In this document: positions 15,786-24,549 of the stretch, piece after piece | Layout: each line of letters opens with the position of its first letter | Numbering within the stretch: the first letter of the stretch is position 1 | Made by a program: the position numbers and the translations under genes | The notes under the pieces: generated by a model | Databases searched by the model: none | Told to the model about the DNA's origin: nothing | The model's input: the letters and a program-made list of their open reading frames with translations, nothing else | NCBI RefSeq assembly: GCF_000698575.1 | Contig: NZ_JFHD01000037.1 | Coordinates: 1-42,591, forward strand | Direction of reading: 5' to 3' | Length of the DNA: 42,591 bases | DNA from: Caballeronia zhejiangensis | Lineage (GTDB): Bacteria > Pseudomonadota > Gammaproteobacteria > Burkholderiales > Burkholderiaceae

Positions 15786-16375
15786 TTATACGAGAATGCT
15801 CGTACGCTCGTATAGTTTCGAGAAGAGATGAAACAACAGTGCGCCACCCGTTTGAGTGAATGGGAGATAGCCCAGCTCGTCCAGAACGATGGCGTCGACG
15901 TACATCAAGCGATTCGCCAGCTGTCCCGGTTTGCCGGCGGCCTTCTCGGCTTCGAGCTGATTCACGAGCTCAACGGTGGTAAAGAATCGAATTCGCTTCC
16001 CGTGATGCTGTATCGCTTCGATGCCGATGGACGTCGCAAGATGCGTCTTTCCTGTGCCCGGGCCACCGATGAACACAATGTTTTGCGCGGATTCGCAGAA
16101 TCGAACAGTATGGAGTTCTCGCACAAGAGCTTCATCGACATTCGCCTGCGCGAAGTCGAACCCGGCAATGTCACGATGGGCAGGGAAACGAGCTGCGGCC
16201 ATTTGGTAGTTGATTGACCGGACCTGCCGCTCAGCAGTCTCCGCCTTCAGCAGCATCTGCATGAATTGCTCCGGGTCGAAGTCGTTGTGACGCGCCTGCG
16301 CTACCAGTTCGGCCATGCTTGCGCCATTCCGTGAAGCTTCAACGATTTGAGAAGTGCAGCTGTTTCATTCGACAT
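15786..16375 (-). pseudogene. istB: istB remnant of an IS21-family element
   Basis: This encodes the AAA+ ATPase helper of IS21 transposition. The Walker A motif GGPGTGKTHLA and Walker B VDAIVLDELGYL are intact, as is IstB-specific FCESAQNIVFIGG. The frame is broken twice. The N-terminus (MSNETAALLKSLKLHGMAQ, from 16375) shifts frame by one base near GCAAGCATGG. The C-terminus ends abruptly at KLYERTSILV, about 55-60 residues short of typical IstB, where other sequence begins. It follows the istA remnant on the same strand. Confidence 0.88.
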
Positions 16376-16722
16376 GACCAATTCTCCTCATTGCGCGTAA
16401 CTCGCAGCCGCTCGTAACGGCGAACGTCTGCAAGCGGTTCGACCTTGAGCGTGATTGCTGTTCTCACAACGTCACCCGGACGCTGCGACGGACTTTTTAG
16501 TCGAGCAAGGATGTTGAGGACATGGTCACCGCTCGGGCGTCCGGACTCGAGCGCTAATTCCACGGCGACGAGCACGGCTTCCAATCCATGAACGGGAGTC
16601 GCAGCGAGAACCTGAACCATCACGCGGTCGCCACCGGTTTGCTTCAACAAGTATCTCACGCGTGTGGCTCCCGCCTGACCTCGCCGCGAAAGACGTGCCG
16701 CTGCCTGAACGGCTTTAATCAC
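16339..16722 (-). pseudogene. istA: istA transposase remnant, C-terminal part only
   Basis: A 127-residue frame matching the tail of IS21 IstA, recognisable from HGLEAVLVAVELALESGRP and EPLADVRRYERLR, which occur at the C-terminus just before istB. The DDE catalytic domain is missing and the frame opens without a real start. The overlap with the istB start fits the normal istAB arrangement. Confidence 0.75.
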
Positions 16723-17191
16723 CGCGCCAACGCGCTGCGCTTGCTGAGCCCGCTTTCCGTCGCGGCGTCAAGGCGATCAGCATGTGCGCATATCCCAGAT
16801 CCGTGGCGAACTGCCGAGTTGGTCACCCGTTCCTGACAGTCCTCTCGATCCCTTGGCCCCTTTATCATGACGAGTCCGCCAAATGGCCGAAGAGGTAAGA
16901 GGTCGAATCAGCTAAGCACACGGGAGATCCGTCGCGCGCGACGTAATCGAAAGTTACGCAACTAACTATCTTCCGGCGACACGACCGCCTATTCGCTCCC
17001 ACCGAAGGATGGCATCAGAAAGGAGCGTTGTTGTTTACACGGGGCGTCGGAGGAAAAAATGCGCGCCGTTCCGGCGCGTGAGTTTGTCGCAACATGACGA
17101 ATGCTTCCGCTGGAGCGGAATTCATTCTGACCCGAAGGCTTTTCCTGCAACTTCGTGAATGGTTGAGCGCGCATGACGCAGCGCGCTCAGA
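16723..17191. other. Gap between IS21 remnant and stb operon
   Basis: Contains the terminator at 17054-17078 and otherwise no supported gene. A short basic plus frame (16864-16962, rich in Arg) has no ribosome binding site and was not accepted. A small hairpin (TTCCGCT/AGCGGAA, near 17103-17118) follows the terminator. Confidence 0.35.
17054..17078 (-). terminator. Rho-independent terminator of the stb operon
   Basis: Read leftward, a 7-bp GC stem (CGCGCCG/CGGCGCG, 3-base loop) is followed within one base or two by six T residues (the A run at 17054-17059). It lies about 115 bases after the stbC stop. Confidence 0.75.
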
Positions 17192-17584
17192 TCACATGCC
17201 GATGACCAGTTTGCTTCCGATGAAGCCGCCAACGATGCCAGCGGCTAACGCCAATACGGCCAGCATCACCACGAGCCGGCGCGCCTTATGTTCAAATGCG
17301 GCATTCCCGGCAACAAGTTGGACGGCGCCACTGTTGAGCTGATTTCCGATCTGTGCGGCCGCAACGCGGCCCGCCTCCATGAGCCTGTCGCTATTCTGCT
17401 CGATCACCGACTCAAAATTGAGCTTCGCTGCGAGAAACGCCTTGCCTGCCGCGTCGGTAGTTGCTCGCTCGATCTTGCCGGACAGCGCTTCATCAGCCTG
17501 TTCAAAGCGGCGCACAAGCGCATCGGCATCCTGCAAAAGCTCCGCCATCAGCGCTTCGCGAGCGGTGGATACGTTGCCACCCAT
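17192..17584 (-). CDS. stbC: StbC-like membrane-anchored stability protein
   Basis: A 130-residue protein at the stbC position of an R388-like stbA-stbB-stbC operon. Residues 10-75 are a long amphipathic helix or coiled coil (LLQDADALVRRFEQADEALSG). A single hydrophobic segment near the C-terminus, RRLVVMLAVLALAAGIVGG (about 102-120), should anchor it in the inner membrane. A GGGGGG site lies six bases upstream of the ATG, and stbB ends 14 bases before. In R388, StbC's role is little defined. Assignment rests mainly on gene order and topology. Confidence 0.7.
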   Translation of the reverse strand: MGGNVSTAREALMAELLQDADALVRRFEQADEALSGKIERATTDAAGKAFLAAKLNFESVIEQNSDRLMEAGRVAAAQIGNQLNSGAVQLVAGNAAFEHKARRLVVMLAVLALAAGIVGGFIGSKLVIGM

Positions 17585-17598
17585 GACGTACCCCCCCG

Positions 17599-18303
17599 TT
17601 ACTTAAACAGCACCTTGTATACGTCGTCCAGGTTCTTGTGCGCGGACTTCGCGAGCCGCTGCGCCGAAAGCATGCTGACTGCACGCGCTTTCACGTCTTC
17701 GTCGGTCGCTTCGCGGAGGAGGGCCCGGTAGTCAGTCGCATCCGCGACGATCTCCGAAACATTCTTGTTAAGCACACGCAACCGCTCGAAAATCTCGTTT
17801 CTAAAAACCGCCGCTTCCGGTTTCAATGTGAAGCACTTGCGCTCCGCGTGAAGGCCAAAAACCGTACTGAACAAGCGCGGCACATCGCTCGCATCTTCAA
17901 GTTCGACCTTGTTGAACACCACACGGATTTTCTTCGGAGGAACGCCAAGCCCGGCCAGTGTCTCGATGGTGTTGACCGTGTCGATCTGCTGTTTCTTCTC
18001 GCTCACCGCAGGCACGACAAAATAGTCGAACTCCTCGTGAGAGCCGTCGAACTGGCTCATCTGTTTGATAAATTCCTCGACGTTCGATGCGCCCACATCC
18101 ACGATGGCCGAGTCGAGCGTCATCAAATCCTCCTGAAGTCCGCCGTAGTCCTTGCCCTTGAGCCGTTCGGCGTTGGAGCCGGATGAGCCCGCATTGATCG
18201 TTTCGACCTCAAATTTCGGCGCATTCATGCGCGGTGCGAGCAGATTATCGACCAGCGTGGTTTTTCCCGGATTGCCACTGAAGTTGATGACGGCGACTTT
18301 CAT
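17599..18303 (-). CDS. stbB: StbB-like P-loop ATPase
   Basis: A 234-residue ParA/MinD-superfamily ATPase. The P-loop reads NFSGNPGKTTLVDNLL near the N-terminus (residues 7-22) and lacks the signature Lys of true ParA proteins. SAIVDVGASNVEEF (about 65-78) is the Walker B region and DYFVVPAVSEKKQQ is the following switch. In R388, StbB promotes conjugation while StbA secures plasmid stability. The ATG overlaps the stbA stop as ATGA, and AAGGAG lies six bases upstream, so the two are translated together. Confidence 0.85.
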   Translation of the reverse strand: MKVAVINFSGNPGKTTLVDNLLAPRMNAPKFEVETINAGSSGSNAERLKGKDYGGLQEDLMTLDSAIVDVGASNVEEFIKQMSQFDGSHEEFDYFVVPAVSEKKQQIDTVNTIETLAGLGVPPKKIRVVFNKVELEDASDVPRLFSTVFGLHAERKCFTLKPEAAVFRNEIFERLRVLNKNVSEIVADATDYRALLREATDEDVKARAVSMLSAQRLAKSAHKNLDDVYKVLFK

Positions 18304-18764
18304 GTGCGACTCCTTCGTTGCTGTTTGGCTAGGCGTTCATAACGTGCGAGCTTCTCGGCTTGTTCTGCCGGGTCGGGTTTCATCAAGCGGTCTAGCTCCT
18401 GCATCGAGATCGGCCCGTGTGAGGCTACTTGTGCCGATGAATCTGAATCAGTTATCGAAGATGAGTCAGAGTAGTGTCGTTGTGACACTGGATCGGTGGC
18501 GCTGGAACGCTGCGCATTGGATTGAATTTTCTGCCCTGTAGTCTCTCGCTCGACCTGCTGCTTCTGCCGGTATCGGTACAAGTAGCTCTTCAATGTGGCT
18601 TCGGTCAAATCGATCCCACTCTCTCTCAAAGCCTTCAAAATATCCGCGATCCGCACGCCCGCTGAGATCCTCTGTTCGATCAACGGCATTACTTCGCGTA
18701 CTTTTGCCGCTTTGGTCTTTGGCTCCAGCGCCGTCAAAGCCTGCATCACGTCACGTTGCGGCAT
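18300..18764 (-). CDS. stbA: StbA-like DNA-binding stability protein
   Basis: A 154-residue protein opening the stb operon next to oriT. The N-terminal half holds a winged-helix-like region: AKVREVMPLIEQRISAGVRI, then DILKALRESGIDLTEATLKS (about 41-60) and YLYRYRQKQ. The C-terminal half is Ser- and Gln-rich and likely flexible. In R388, StbA binds repeats upstream of its own gene, placing plasmids near the nucleoid and limiting conjugation. The start at 18764 has GGAGG eight bases ahead. Repeats TGATACGC at 18785-18792 and 18807-18814 in front of the gene may be its sites. Confidence 0.8.
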   Translation of the reverse strand: MPQRDVMQALTALEPKTKAAKVREVMPLIEQRISAGVRIADILKALRESGIDLTEATLKSYLYRYRQKQQVERETTGQKIQSNAQRSSATDPVSQRHYSDSSSITDSDSSAQVASHGPISMQELDRLMKPDPAEQAEKLARYERLAKQQRRSRT

Positions 18765-19155
18765 TCATGCATCCTCCGAGCTATTGATACGCAGTCCTGC
18801 TGCATCTGATACGCCTTCTTCATACTAGCAACTTGCTTTTGTTTTGCAACCTTTCTGCCGCTGCCTCGCATCTTTTTCGCCTACGCCCTTCGGGCTAGTC
18901 GACTATCACGCCCTTAACCCCTGGAGATCCCTGTCCTTAACAGGCCAGAAATCTCAATACACTTCACGCACCCCCTTCGGGGATGCAAAGCCTTGGTTTT
19001 ATGGGCCTCAAATCAAAAGTGACACTACTTTGGCTCTATAGCGTTGCTATAGGAATTCGCAGGAGAGCTATGTGTTTGCTCACTTGATACCTATAGACAA
19101 TACTATAGGTAAGAAGAATGAGTTACTCTATTTTCAACAACAGGGATAACCACGC
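18765..19155. other. oriT: oriT region between stbA and trwA
   Basis: This gene-free stretch separates the divergent stb and trw operons. It contains direct repeats TGATACGC (18785-18792, 18807-18814), two small hairpins GCCC-TTC-GGGC (18885-18895) and CCCC-TTC-GGGG (18972-18982), a hairpin CTATAGC-GTT-GCTATAG (19036-19052), and the nic hairpin at 19089-19110. It must also hold the two divergent promoters. Confidence 0.85.
19089..19110 (-). other. nic site and its inverted repeat
   Basis: ACCTATAG and CTATAGGT are exact 8-base inverted arms around a 6-base loop. On the minus strand the sequence reads GTATTGTCTATAGG, matching the R388 nic core GTATTGTCT/ATAG, with cleavage expected between positions 19095 and 19094. 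Transfer would lead into the stb genes and end with the trw genes. Confidence 0.85.
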
Positions 19156-19563
19156 ATGAGCACAGGCAAATCGATCCCAGTCTGGTTTTCAGAGGAGGAT
19201 CGCCGCAGGGTCGAAGAGGCCGCGGCATTGGCGGGCTATAAGCATTTGTCGAAATATATTCGCGATAAGGCGATGAGTCGTGACAGCCAGCGCGAGGTCG
19301 CTCGCGACAGCATGGAAGCATGGGCTGAGCGGCAAGAGCTCAACGGTCGGCTCGCGGAGATTGAGCGTAGCCAGACGACTTCACACACACTGCTGGCCGC
19401 GCTGCTCTTCCTGATGCGCAAGAAGGCGACGACCGGCGAGTTCAATGATCTCGTCCTTGCATGCAAACACGCCGAGATAAGTACTGCTATGCCGGCGGAA
19501 TTGCTCGCGGCTTCATCTCCCGAACTCGTTTCGCTGATCGCTCGCTTGACGGAGGAATCGTGA
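19156..19563 (+). CDS. trwA: TrwA-like relaxosome accessory protein (ribbon-helix-helix)
   Basis: A 135-residue protein at the trwA position, just after oriT. The N-terminus matches a ribbon-helix-helix: the strand SIPVWFSEED, then helices EEAAALAGYKHLSKYIRDKA (about 20-40). A helical oligomerisation region follows (ERQELNGRLAEIERSQ, then TLLAALLFLMRKK). TrwA binds oriT, helps TrwC nick, and represses its own operon. AGGG lies about ten bases ahead of the ATG. The stop overlaps the next start by one base. Confidence 0.75.
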   Translation: MSTGKSIPVWFSEEDRRRVEEAAALAGYKHLSKYIRDKAMSRDSQREVARDSMEAWAERQELNGRLAEIERSQTTSHTLLAALLFLMRKKATTGEFNDLVLACKHAEISTAMPAELLAASSPELVSLIARLTEES

Positions 19564-19775
19564 TGTCAGGCCTGACCGACCCGATTGAGTCCATCGAATG
19601 GATCGACGCCGATATTCAGGCGGCTCTCAACTCACCCAGCATGAGCTACTGGCTCCGCGACGCGCTGCTCAGCGCGTTGCGGCGCGATTGCGTTGACGCG
19701 GCTCGCGATGCACAGATCCTGGCCACGTGGCTCGACAGGCGATGTGATGCAGTCCTCAGGCGCAGCAGGAGCTAG
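19563..19775 (+). CDS. Small conserved-position gene between trwA and trwB
   Basis: A 70-residue mostly helical, Asp- and Arg-rich protein (MSGLTDPIESIEWIDADIQ, then YWLRDALLSALRRDCVDAA). Its start overlaps the trwA stop (TGATG), and its stop is four bases before the trwB start, so it is coupled on both sides. R388 has no gene here as far as I recall; a relaxosome helper role is only suggested by position. Confidence 0.6.
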   Translation: MSGLTDPIESIEWIDADIQAALNSPSMSYWLRDALLSALRRDCVDAARDAQILATWLDRRCDAVLRRSRS

Positions 19776-19779
19776 GCCG

Positions 19780-21417
19780 ATGCAGAAACACGAAGCGGAA
19801 AACGCGACTTTGCTCTTTGGCGTCAGCTTACCGATTGCCGGGTGGCTGGCCGGCACCTATGCCGCGGACGTGCCGCTGCGCCCGCTCCCGGAAGCGCTCA
19901 CCGCAGCGCTCCATATGACGCCGCACAACCCGCTCCTTGCAAGCGGCGTCGTGCTCGGTCTCGGCCTGGCCGCAACCACCGCGTATTTGCTGCACGAGTA
20001 CGGCGACGACGGCTTCCGCGGCGCCCGATACCACCGGTGGCTGCGTGGTGCGCGCATGGCGAACTGGCATGGTGTCAAGCAGCAGGTGAAGGCCGCGAAT
20101 CGCCGCGAGAATCGCCGCCTTCGCTCTGAACTGAAGCGCGCGGCAGCACTGGAGCCAAAGGCGGGTGCCTCAAGTTTGGGTTCAAAAGCGAGGGCAGCAG
20201 ACTTGCCGCCCATCATGATCGGTCGGATGCCGATGCCATTGCACCTTGAGAACCGGAATACGCTGATTTGCGCGACCATCGGCGCCGGTAAGTCGGTCGC
20301 CATGGAATGCATGATCGCATCGGCCGTGAAGCGTCGCGACAAGATGGCAGTGGTGGACCCGAACGGCACGTTCTATTCGAAGTTCAGCTTTCCCGGTGAC
20401 ATCATTCTCAACCCGTTTGACCAACGATCAGCCGGCTGGACCCTCTTCAACGAGATCCGAGGTGTCCATGACTTCGACCGGATGGCCCGAAGCATCATTC
20501 CCCCGCAGTTGGATCCGACCGATGAGCAGTGGTGCGCGTACACGCGCGATGTACTCGCCGACACGATGCGCAAGCTGGTCGAGACCAACAACCCCGACCA
20601 GGACACGTTGGTCAATCTCCTAGTGCGCGAGGATGGCGAGGTGATTCAGGCGTTCCTCACCAATACTGACTCGCAGGGTTACTTTCGCGAGAACGCGGAA
20701 AAGGCGGTCGCCTCGATCCAGTTCATGATGAACAAGTATGTGCGGCCGCTGCGGTTCATGTCGAAGGGCGAGTTTTCGCTTTACCGGTGGGTGCACGATC
20801 CGAACGCGGGCAACCTATTCATCACCTGGCGTGAGGACATGCGCACGACACAGCGCCCGCTCGTGGCCACATGGATCGACACAATTTGCGCCACCATCAT
20901 GAGCATCCCCGACAGCGTCGTACCGCTCGCGCGCCGACTCTGGCTCTTCCTCGATGAGCTGGAGTCCCTCGGCAAGCTCGAATCCTTCGTGCCGGCCGCA
21001 ACCAAAGGCCGCAAACACGGTCTGCGCATGGCAGCATCGATTCAAGATTGGGCCCAGCTGGACGAAACCTATGGCAAGGATGCTGCGCGAACCTTGCTCG
21101 GATGCTTTCGCAATTACCTCATTTTTGGCGGGTCGAACGCGCTCAATACCGACAAGGCGAGCGAGATCCTCGGCAAGCATCAGGTCGAGCGCGTCCAGAT
21201 CACCACCAACGCAGGCGGCGGTGCCGGAGGCGGCGGCGGAGGGCGCAGCCGCAACGTGGTCACCAGCCCGCCCGAACCGGTCGTCATGGATTCGGAAATC
21301 TCCTTCCTGAAAGACCTGGAGGGCTACGTCATGTTTGGCGAAGATTTCCCGATTGCCAAGATCAGGCTGCCCTACGTCAAGTATCCGCATCGCGCCACCG
21401 CAATCGAGATCAAGTGA
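19780..21417 (+). CDS. trwB: Type IV coupling protein (TrwB/TraD/VirD4 family)
   Basis: A 545-residue inner-membrane ATPase that links the relaxosome to the secretion channel. Two N-terminal membrane segments (about 10-28 and 51-71) precede the cytosolic RecA-like domain. The Walker A motif is ATIGAGKS (K171), and Walker B is LWLFLDELESLGKLES. A later segment, AAATKGRKHGLRMAASIQDWAQL, is typical of the family. Near residue 480 is an unusual glycine run (NAGGGAGGGGGGRSR). The ATG at 19780 has AGGAG eight bases upstream and is preferred over earlier starts inside the preceding gene. Confidence 0.93.
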   Translation: MQKHEAENATLLFGVSLPIAGWLAGTYAADVPLRPLPEALTAALHMTPHNPLLASGVVLGLGLAATTAYLLHEYGDDGFRGARYHRWLRGARMANWHGVKQQVKAANRRENRRLRSELKRAAALEPKAGASSLGSKARAADLPPIMIGRMPMPLHLENRNTLICATIGAGKSVAMECMIASAVKRRDKMAVVDPNGTFYSKFSFPGDIILNPFDQRSAGWTLFNEIRGVHDFDRMARSIIPPQLDPTDEQWCAYTRDVLADTMRKLVETNNPDQDTLVNLLVREDGEVIQAFLTNTDSQGYFRENAEKAVASIQFMMNKYVRPLRFMSKGEFSLYRWVHDPNAGNLFITWREDMRTTQRPLVATWIDTICATIMSIPDSVVPLARRLWLFLDELESLGKLESFVPAATKGRKHGLRMAASIQDWAQLDETYGKDAARTLLGCFRNYLIFGGSNALNTDKASEILGKHQVERVQITTNAGGGAGGGGGGRSRNVVTSPPEPVVMDSEISFLKDLEGYVMFGEDFPIAKIRLPYVKYPHRATAIEIK

Positions 21418-21430
21418 CGGAGGCGCGGCC

Positions 21431-24400
21431 ATGCTCAATGTGACGCCCATTCGCGGCAACAACCAATACGCCGCAGCACATTATTTCTCGGCCGCCGACG
21501 ACTACTACGCCAAGGAGAACCCGGGCGAGTGGCAGGGCGAAGGTGCCCGGTACCTTGGACTTACCGGACCAATCGAACAGGCGCAGCTCTCGCGCCTGTT
21601 GAATGGACAGCTTCCTAACGGCGAGCGCATCCAGACGACGTTCGACCCCGTCGACAACAAAAAGCGCATGGGGCTCGATCTCACGTTCTCGGCCCCCAAG
21701 TCGGTGTCGATGCAAGCGCTCGTCGCCGGCGACCGCGAAGTAACCGCAGCCCACGACCGTGCCGTGACGCGCGCGCTTGAGCAGGTTGAGCAACTGGCCG
21801 AGGCGCGCAAGAAGGTCAAAGGCAAGAGCTACCGTGAGCGCACCGGCAACATGACCATCGCGAAGTTCCGGCACGAAATGAGCCGGGCGAAAGATCCCCA
21901 GTTGCACACGCATTCGGTCGTGATGAATATGACGCGACGCGCCGATGGCGCATGGCGCGCACTCTCCAACGAGGACATATTCCGTGTTCAGCATGAGGTT
22001 GATGCAATCTATAAAGCCGAACTGGCAAAGGGCCTGCAGGCGATTGGCTACGCCATCCGCCTCGTCGACGACAAAGGCAACTTTGAGCTGGCTCACATCA
22101 GCCGCGACCAGATCGAAGCGTTTTCAGCGCGCAGCCGTGTCATCGAAGAGGCGTTGGCGAACGAGGGCAAGACGCGCGCGAGCGCAAGCACGCTCGAAAA
22201 GCAGGTCATTGCGCTTGCGACGCGCCCGCGCAAGGACGAGTCCGACCGAGAGATCGTCAAGCAATATTGGGTCGAGAAAAGCCGCGAGCTCGGTATCGAC
22301 TACGGCTCGCGTTCCCAGCTCGACGGGCGCAGTTATGACGCAAGGGATGGCCGCGAACACCGAAGGCAAGCTGAGATCGCCGACACAAGTGGCGCGGCAG
22401 CAGGACGGATGAACAGCAGCGTTGATGGTCGCGCCGGGAAACGCACTGACTCCGGCGACCGCGACCGCGTTGCCGCTACGAGTCTCCCGGCGGGAATTAC
22501 GCCCGCGCAGGCGGTCGTGCAGTACGCGATCCATCACCTGACAGAACGTGAAGCCGTCGTGCGTGAGAGTGTCTTGATGGCGACCGCGCTGCGTCGGTCC
22601 GTCGGATTGGCGGGTCCCGGCGAGGTACGCGCCGAAATCAACCGTCTGGTCGGGCAGGGCGCGTTGATCGAGGCGGTGCCGGCCTATCGCTTGGCGGAAC
22701 GAAAGGACGGCCCCGCACTCTCGTCCGCCGGTTGGAGAAATTATCTGCAAGAGCTCAAGGGGTGGTCGAACAAGCAGGCGCAGCAATACATCAATGCCGC
22801 GATCGAGCAGGGCTCGCTCGTTCCCGCCGAGAAGCGTTACACGACACAACAGGCGCTCGCCCGCGAAAAGGCCATTCTCGCGATTGAGCGCACCGGGCGC
22901 GGCGCTGTGACACCGATTTTGGCCATCACCACCGTCCGGTCAGCACTCGAAGACTCCACGCTCAATGCGGGGCAGCGTTCGGCGGTCGAGGCCATTGTTG
23001 CCACGAGCAACCGATTTGTGGGCATTCAGGGCGATGCGGGAACCGGGAAAACCTACACCGTCAATCAAGCCGTCGCGCTCATCAAGCAGGCATCGTCCTC
23101 AGCGATGCGAGAGGGCTACCGCACGGTCGCGCTCGCGCCATACGGCAATCAGGTCAAGGCGCTCAAGAACGAAGGTCTCGAAGCGCACACCCTCGCCAGT
23201 TTCCTTCGATCCAAGGAAAAGCCGGTGGACAGCAAGACGATCATCGTCTTGGATGAATCGGGCGTCGTCGGCGCGCGCCAGATGGAGCAAGTCATGCGAA
23301 CGGTTGAAAAGGCAGGTGCGACAATGGTGTTGATCGGCGACACCAAACAGACCGAGGCGATCGAAGCAGGCAAACCATTCGCCCAGCTTCAACACAATGG
23401 CATGCAGACCGCGCGCATCAGCGAAATACAGCGACAGAAAGATCACGAACTGAAAGCGGCCGTCGAACACGCGGCCGAGAGCCGTGTTCACCAATCGCTC
23501 GCGCATCTCAAGCATGTTGAGGAACTGAAAGAGCCAGCGGACCGACACCGCGCCATTGTGAATGACTACATCAAGCTCACCGAAGCTGAGCGCCGTGAAA
23601 CCCTGATTGTCGCCGGCACGAATGAGGCACGCCGGGAAATCAACAAAATGGTGCGCGAGTCACTGGCGCTCACCGGCAACGGACGGGAGTTCGAGACCCT
23701 GACCCGTGTGGATATGACGCAAGCGCAGCGCCGCTTCGCGCCGAGCTATCAGCCCGGCATGGTGATTCAGCCGGAGAAGGATTACGTGAAGGCCGGGTTG
23801 ATCCGCGGCGAAACCTATCGCGTCGCCGAAGCACTCCCCGGCAATGCGCTAGTCTTGTCGCGACAAGATGGCACCACGGCTACGATCAACCCGCGTAAAG
23901 TGACGCAGCTCAGCGTCTATCGCCTTGAGCGAGCGGAGTTGTCTGTTGGAGATACCGTACGGATCAACCGTAACGATTCGGGCCGTGATCTCACCAACGG
24001 TGACCGCATGCGCGTAACGGGCGTGATCGGCGGTGTCGTAAGCCTCGAATCGGTCGAGCAACGCAATGGTCGGTCAGTGCGGTCGTTGGAGCTACCGATC
24101 AGCCGACCGCTTCACCTGGAGCACGCGTATGCTTCGACGGTCCATAGTTCGCAAGGCCTGACCAACGATCGGACTCTGATCGCGCTCGACACCAAGAGCC
24201 GCACGACGTCGATGAATCTGTATTACGTCGCGATCAGCCGAGCGCGGCATGAGGCACGCGTCTACACCGATTCGATGAAATCGCTGCCCGCTGCAATCGC
24301 ACGCCGCTTCGACAAGACGACAGCGCTGGCCATTCAGCGAGAACGCGAACTGCAGCGCCGCGGGCAAGACATGCAACCACGAGGCGCGGCCGAGGGGAAG

Positions 24401-24487
24401 CAAGCGTTGGAACGTCAATCGCTCGGAGATCAACGCAAGCAACCGGCCAACGGTCGCAAGCCCTCAGAATTTGGTCGATTTGGATAG
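21431..24487 (+). CDS. trwC: MobF relaxase-helicase (TrwC/TraI)
   Basis: A 1018-residue bifunctional relaxase. The N-terminal TrwC domain carries nicking tyrosines at 18 and 25-26 (HYFSAADDYYAKE), the same numbering as the two active tyrosines of R388 TrwC, and a metal-binding triad ending in LHTHSVV. The C-terminal half is a RecD-like 5'-3' helicase: Walker A GDAGTGKTYTV (about 532), Walker B IIVLDESGVVG (about 606) and the late motif STVHSSQGLTNDR (about 904). It nicks oriT, stays bound to the 5' end and unwinds the plasmid. The ATG at 21431 follows GGAGG by seven bases; trwB ends 13 bases before. Confidence 0.96.
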   Translation: MLNVTPIRGNNQYAAAHYFSAADDYYAKENPGEWQGEGARYLGLTGPIEQAQLSRLLNGQLPNGERIQTTFDPVDNKKRMGLDLTFSAPKSVSMQALVAGDREVTAAHDRAVTRALEQVEQLAEARKKVKGKSYRERTGNMTIAKFRHEMSRAKDPQLHTHSVVMNMTRRADGAWRALSNEDIFRVQHEVDAIYKAELAKGLQAIGYAIRLVDDKGNFELAHISRDQIEAFSARSRVIEEALANEGKTRASASTLEKQVIALATRPRKDESDREIVKQYWVEKSRELGIDYGSRSQLDGRSYDARDGREHRRQAEIADTSGAAAGRMNSSVDGRAGKRTDSGDRDRVAATSLPAGITPAQAVVQYAIHHLTEREAVVRESVLMATALRRSVGLAGPGEVRAEINRLVGQGALIEAVPAYRLAERKDGPALSSAGWRNYLQELKGWSNKQAQQYINAAIEQGSLVPAEKRYTTQQALAREKAILAIERTGRGAVTPILAITTVRSALEDSTLNAGQRSAVEAIVATSNRFVGIQGDAGTGKTYTVNQAVALIKQASSSAMREGYRTVALAPYGNQVKALKNEGLEAHTLASFLRSKEKPVDSKTIIVLDESGVVGARQMEQVMRTVEKAGATMVLIGDTKQTEAIEAGKPFAQLQHNGMQTARISEIQRQKDHELKAAVEHAAESRVHQSLAHLKHVEELKEPADRHRAIVNDYIKLTEAERRETLIVAGTNEARREINKMVRESLALTGNGREFETLTRVDMTQAQRRFAPSYQPGMVIQPEKDYVKAGLIRGETYRVAEALPGNALVLSRQDGTTATINPRKVTQLSVYRLERAELSVGDTVRINRNDSGRDLTNGDRMRVTGVIGGVVSLESVEQRNGRSVRSLELPISRPLHLEHAYASTVHSSQGLTNDRTLIALDTKSRTTSMNLYYVAISRARHEARVYTDSMKSLPAAIARRFDKTTALAIQRERELQRRGQDMQPRGAAEGKQALERQSLGDQRKQPANGRKPSEFGRFG

Positions 24488-24549
24488 TCTTCGCTTTGAC
24501 AGACGAACACTTGTTGATGGGTGCCCCGCCAAGTACTTGAGAGCGTCCG

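Noticed and set aside
16864..16962. Short Arg-rich plus frame (about 32 residues)
   Set aside because: No ribosome binding site and the basic composition can arise by chance in GC-rich DNA.
17599..18303. StbB-like gene as a second ParA partition gene
   Set aside because: Lacks the signature Lys of ParA Walker A, and the context (next to stbA and oriT) fits StbB better.
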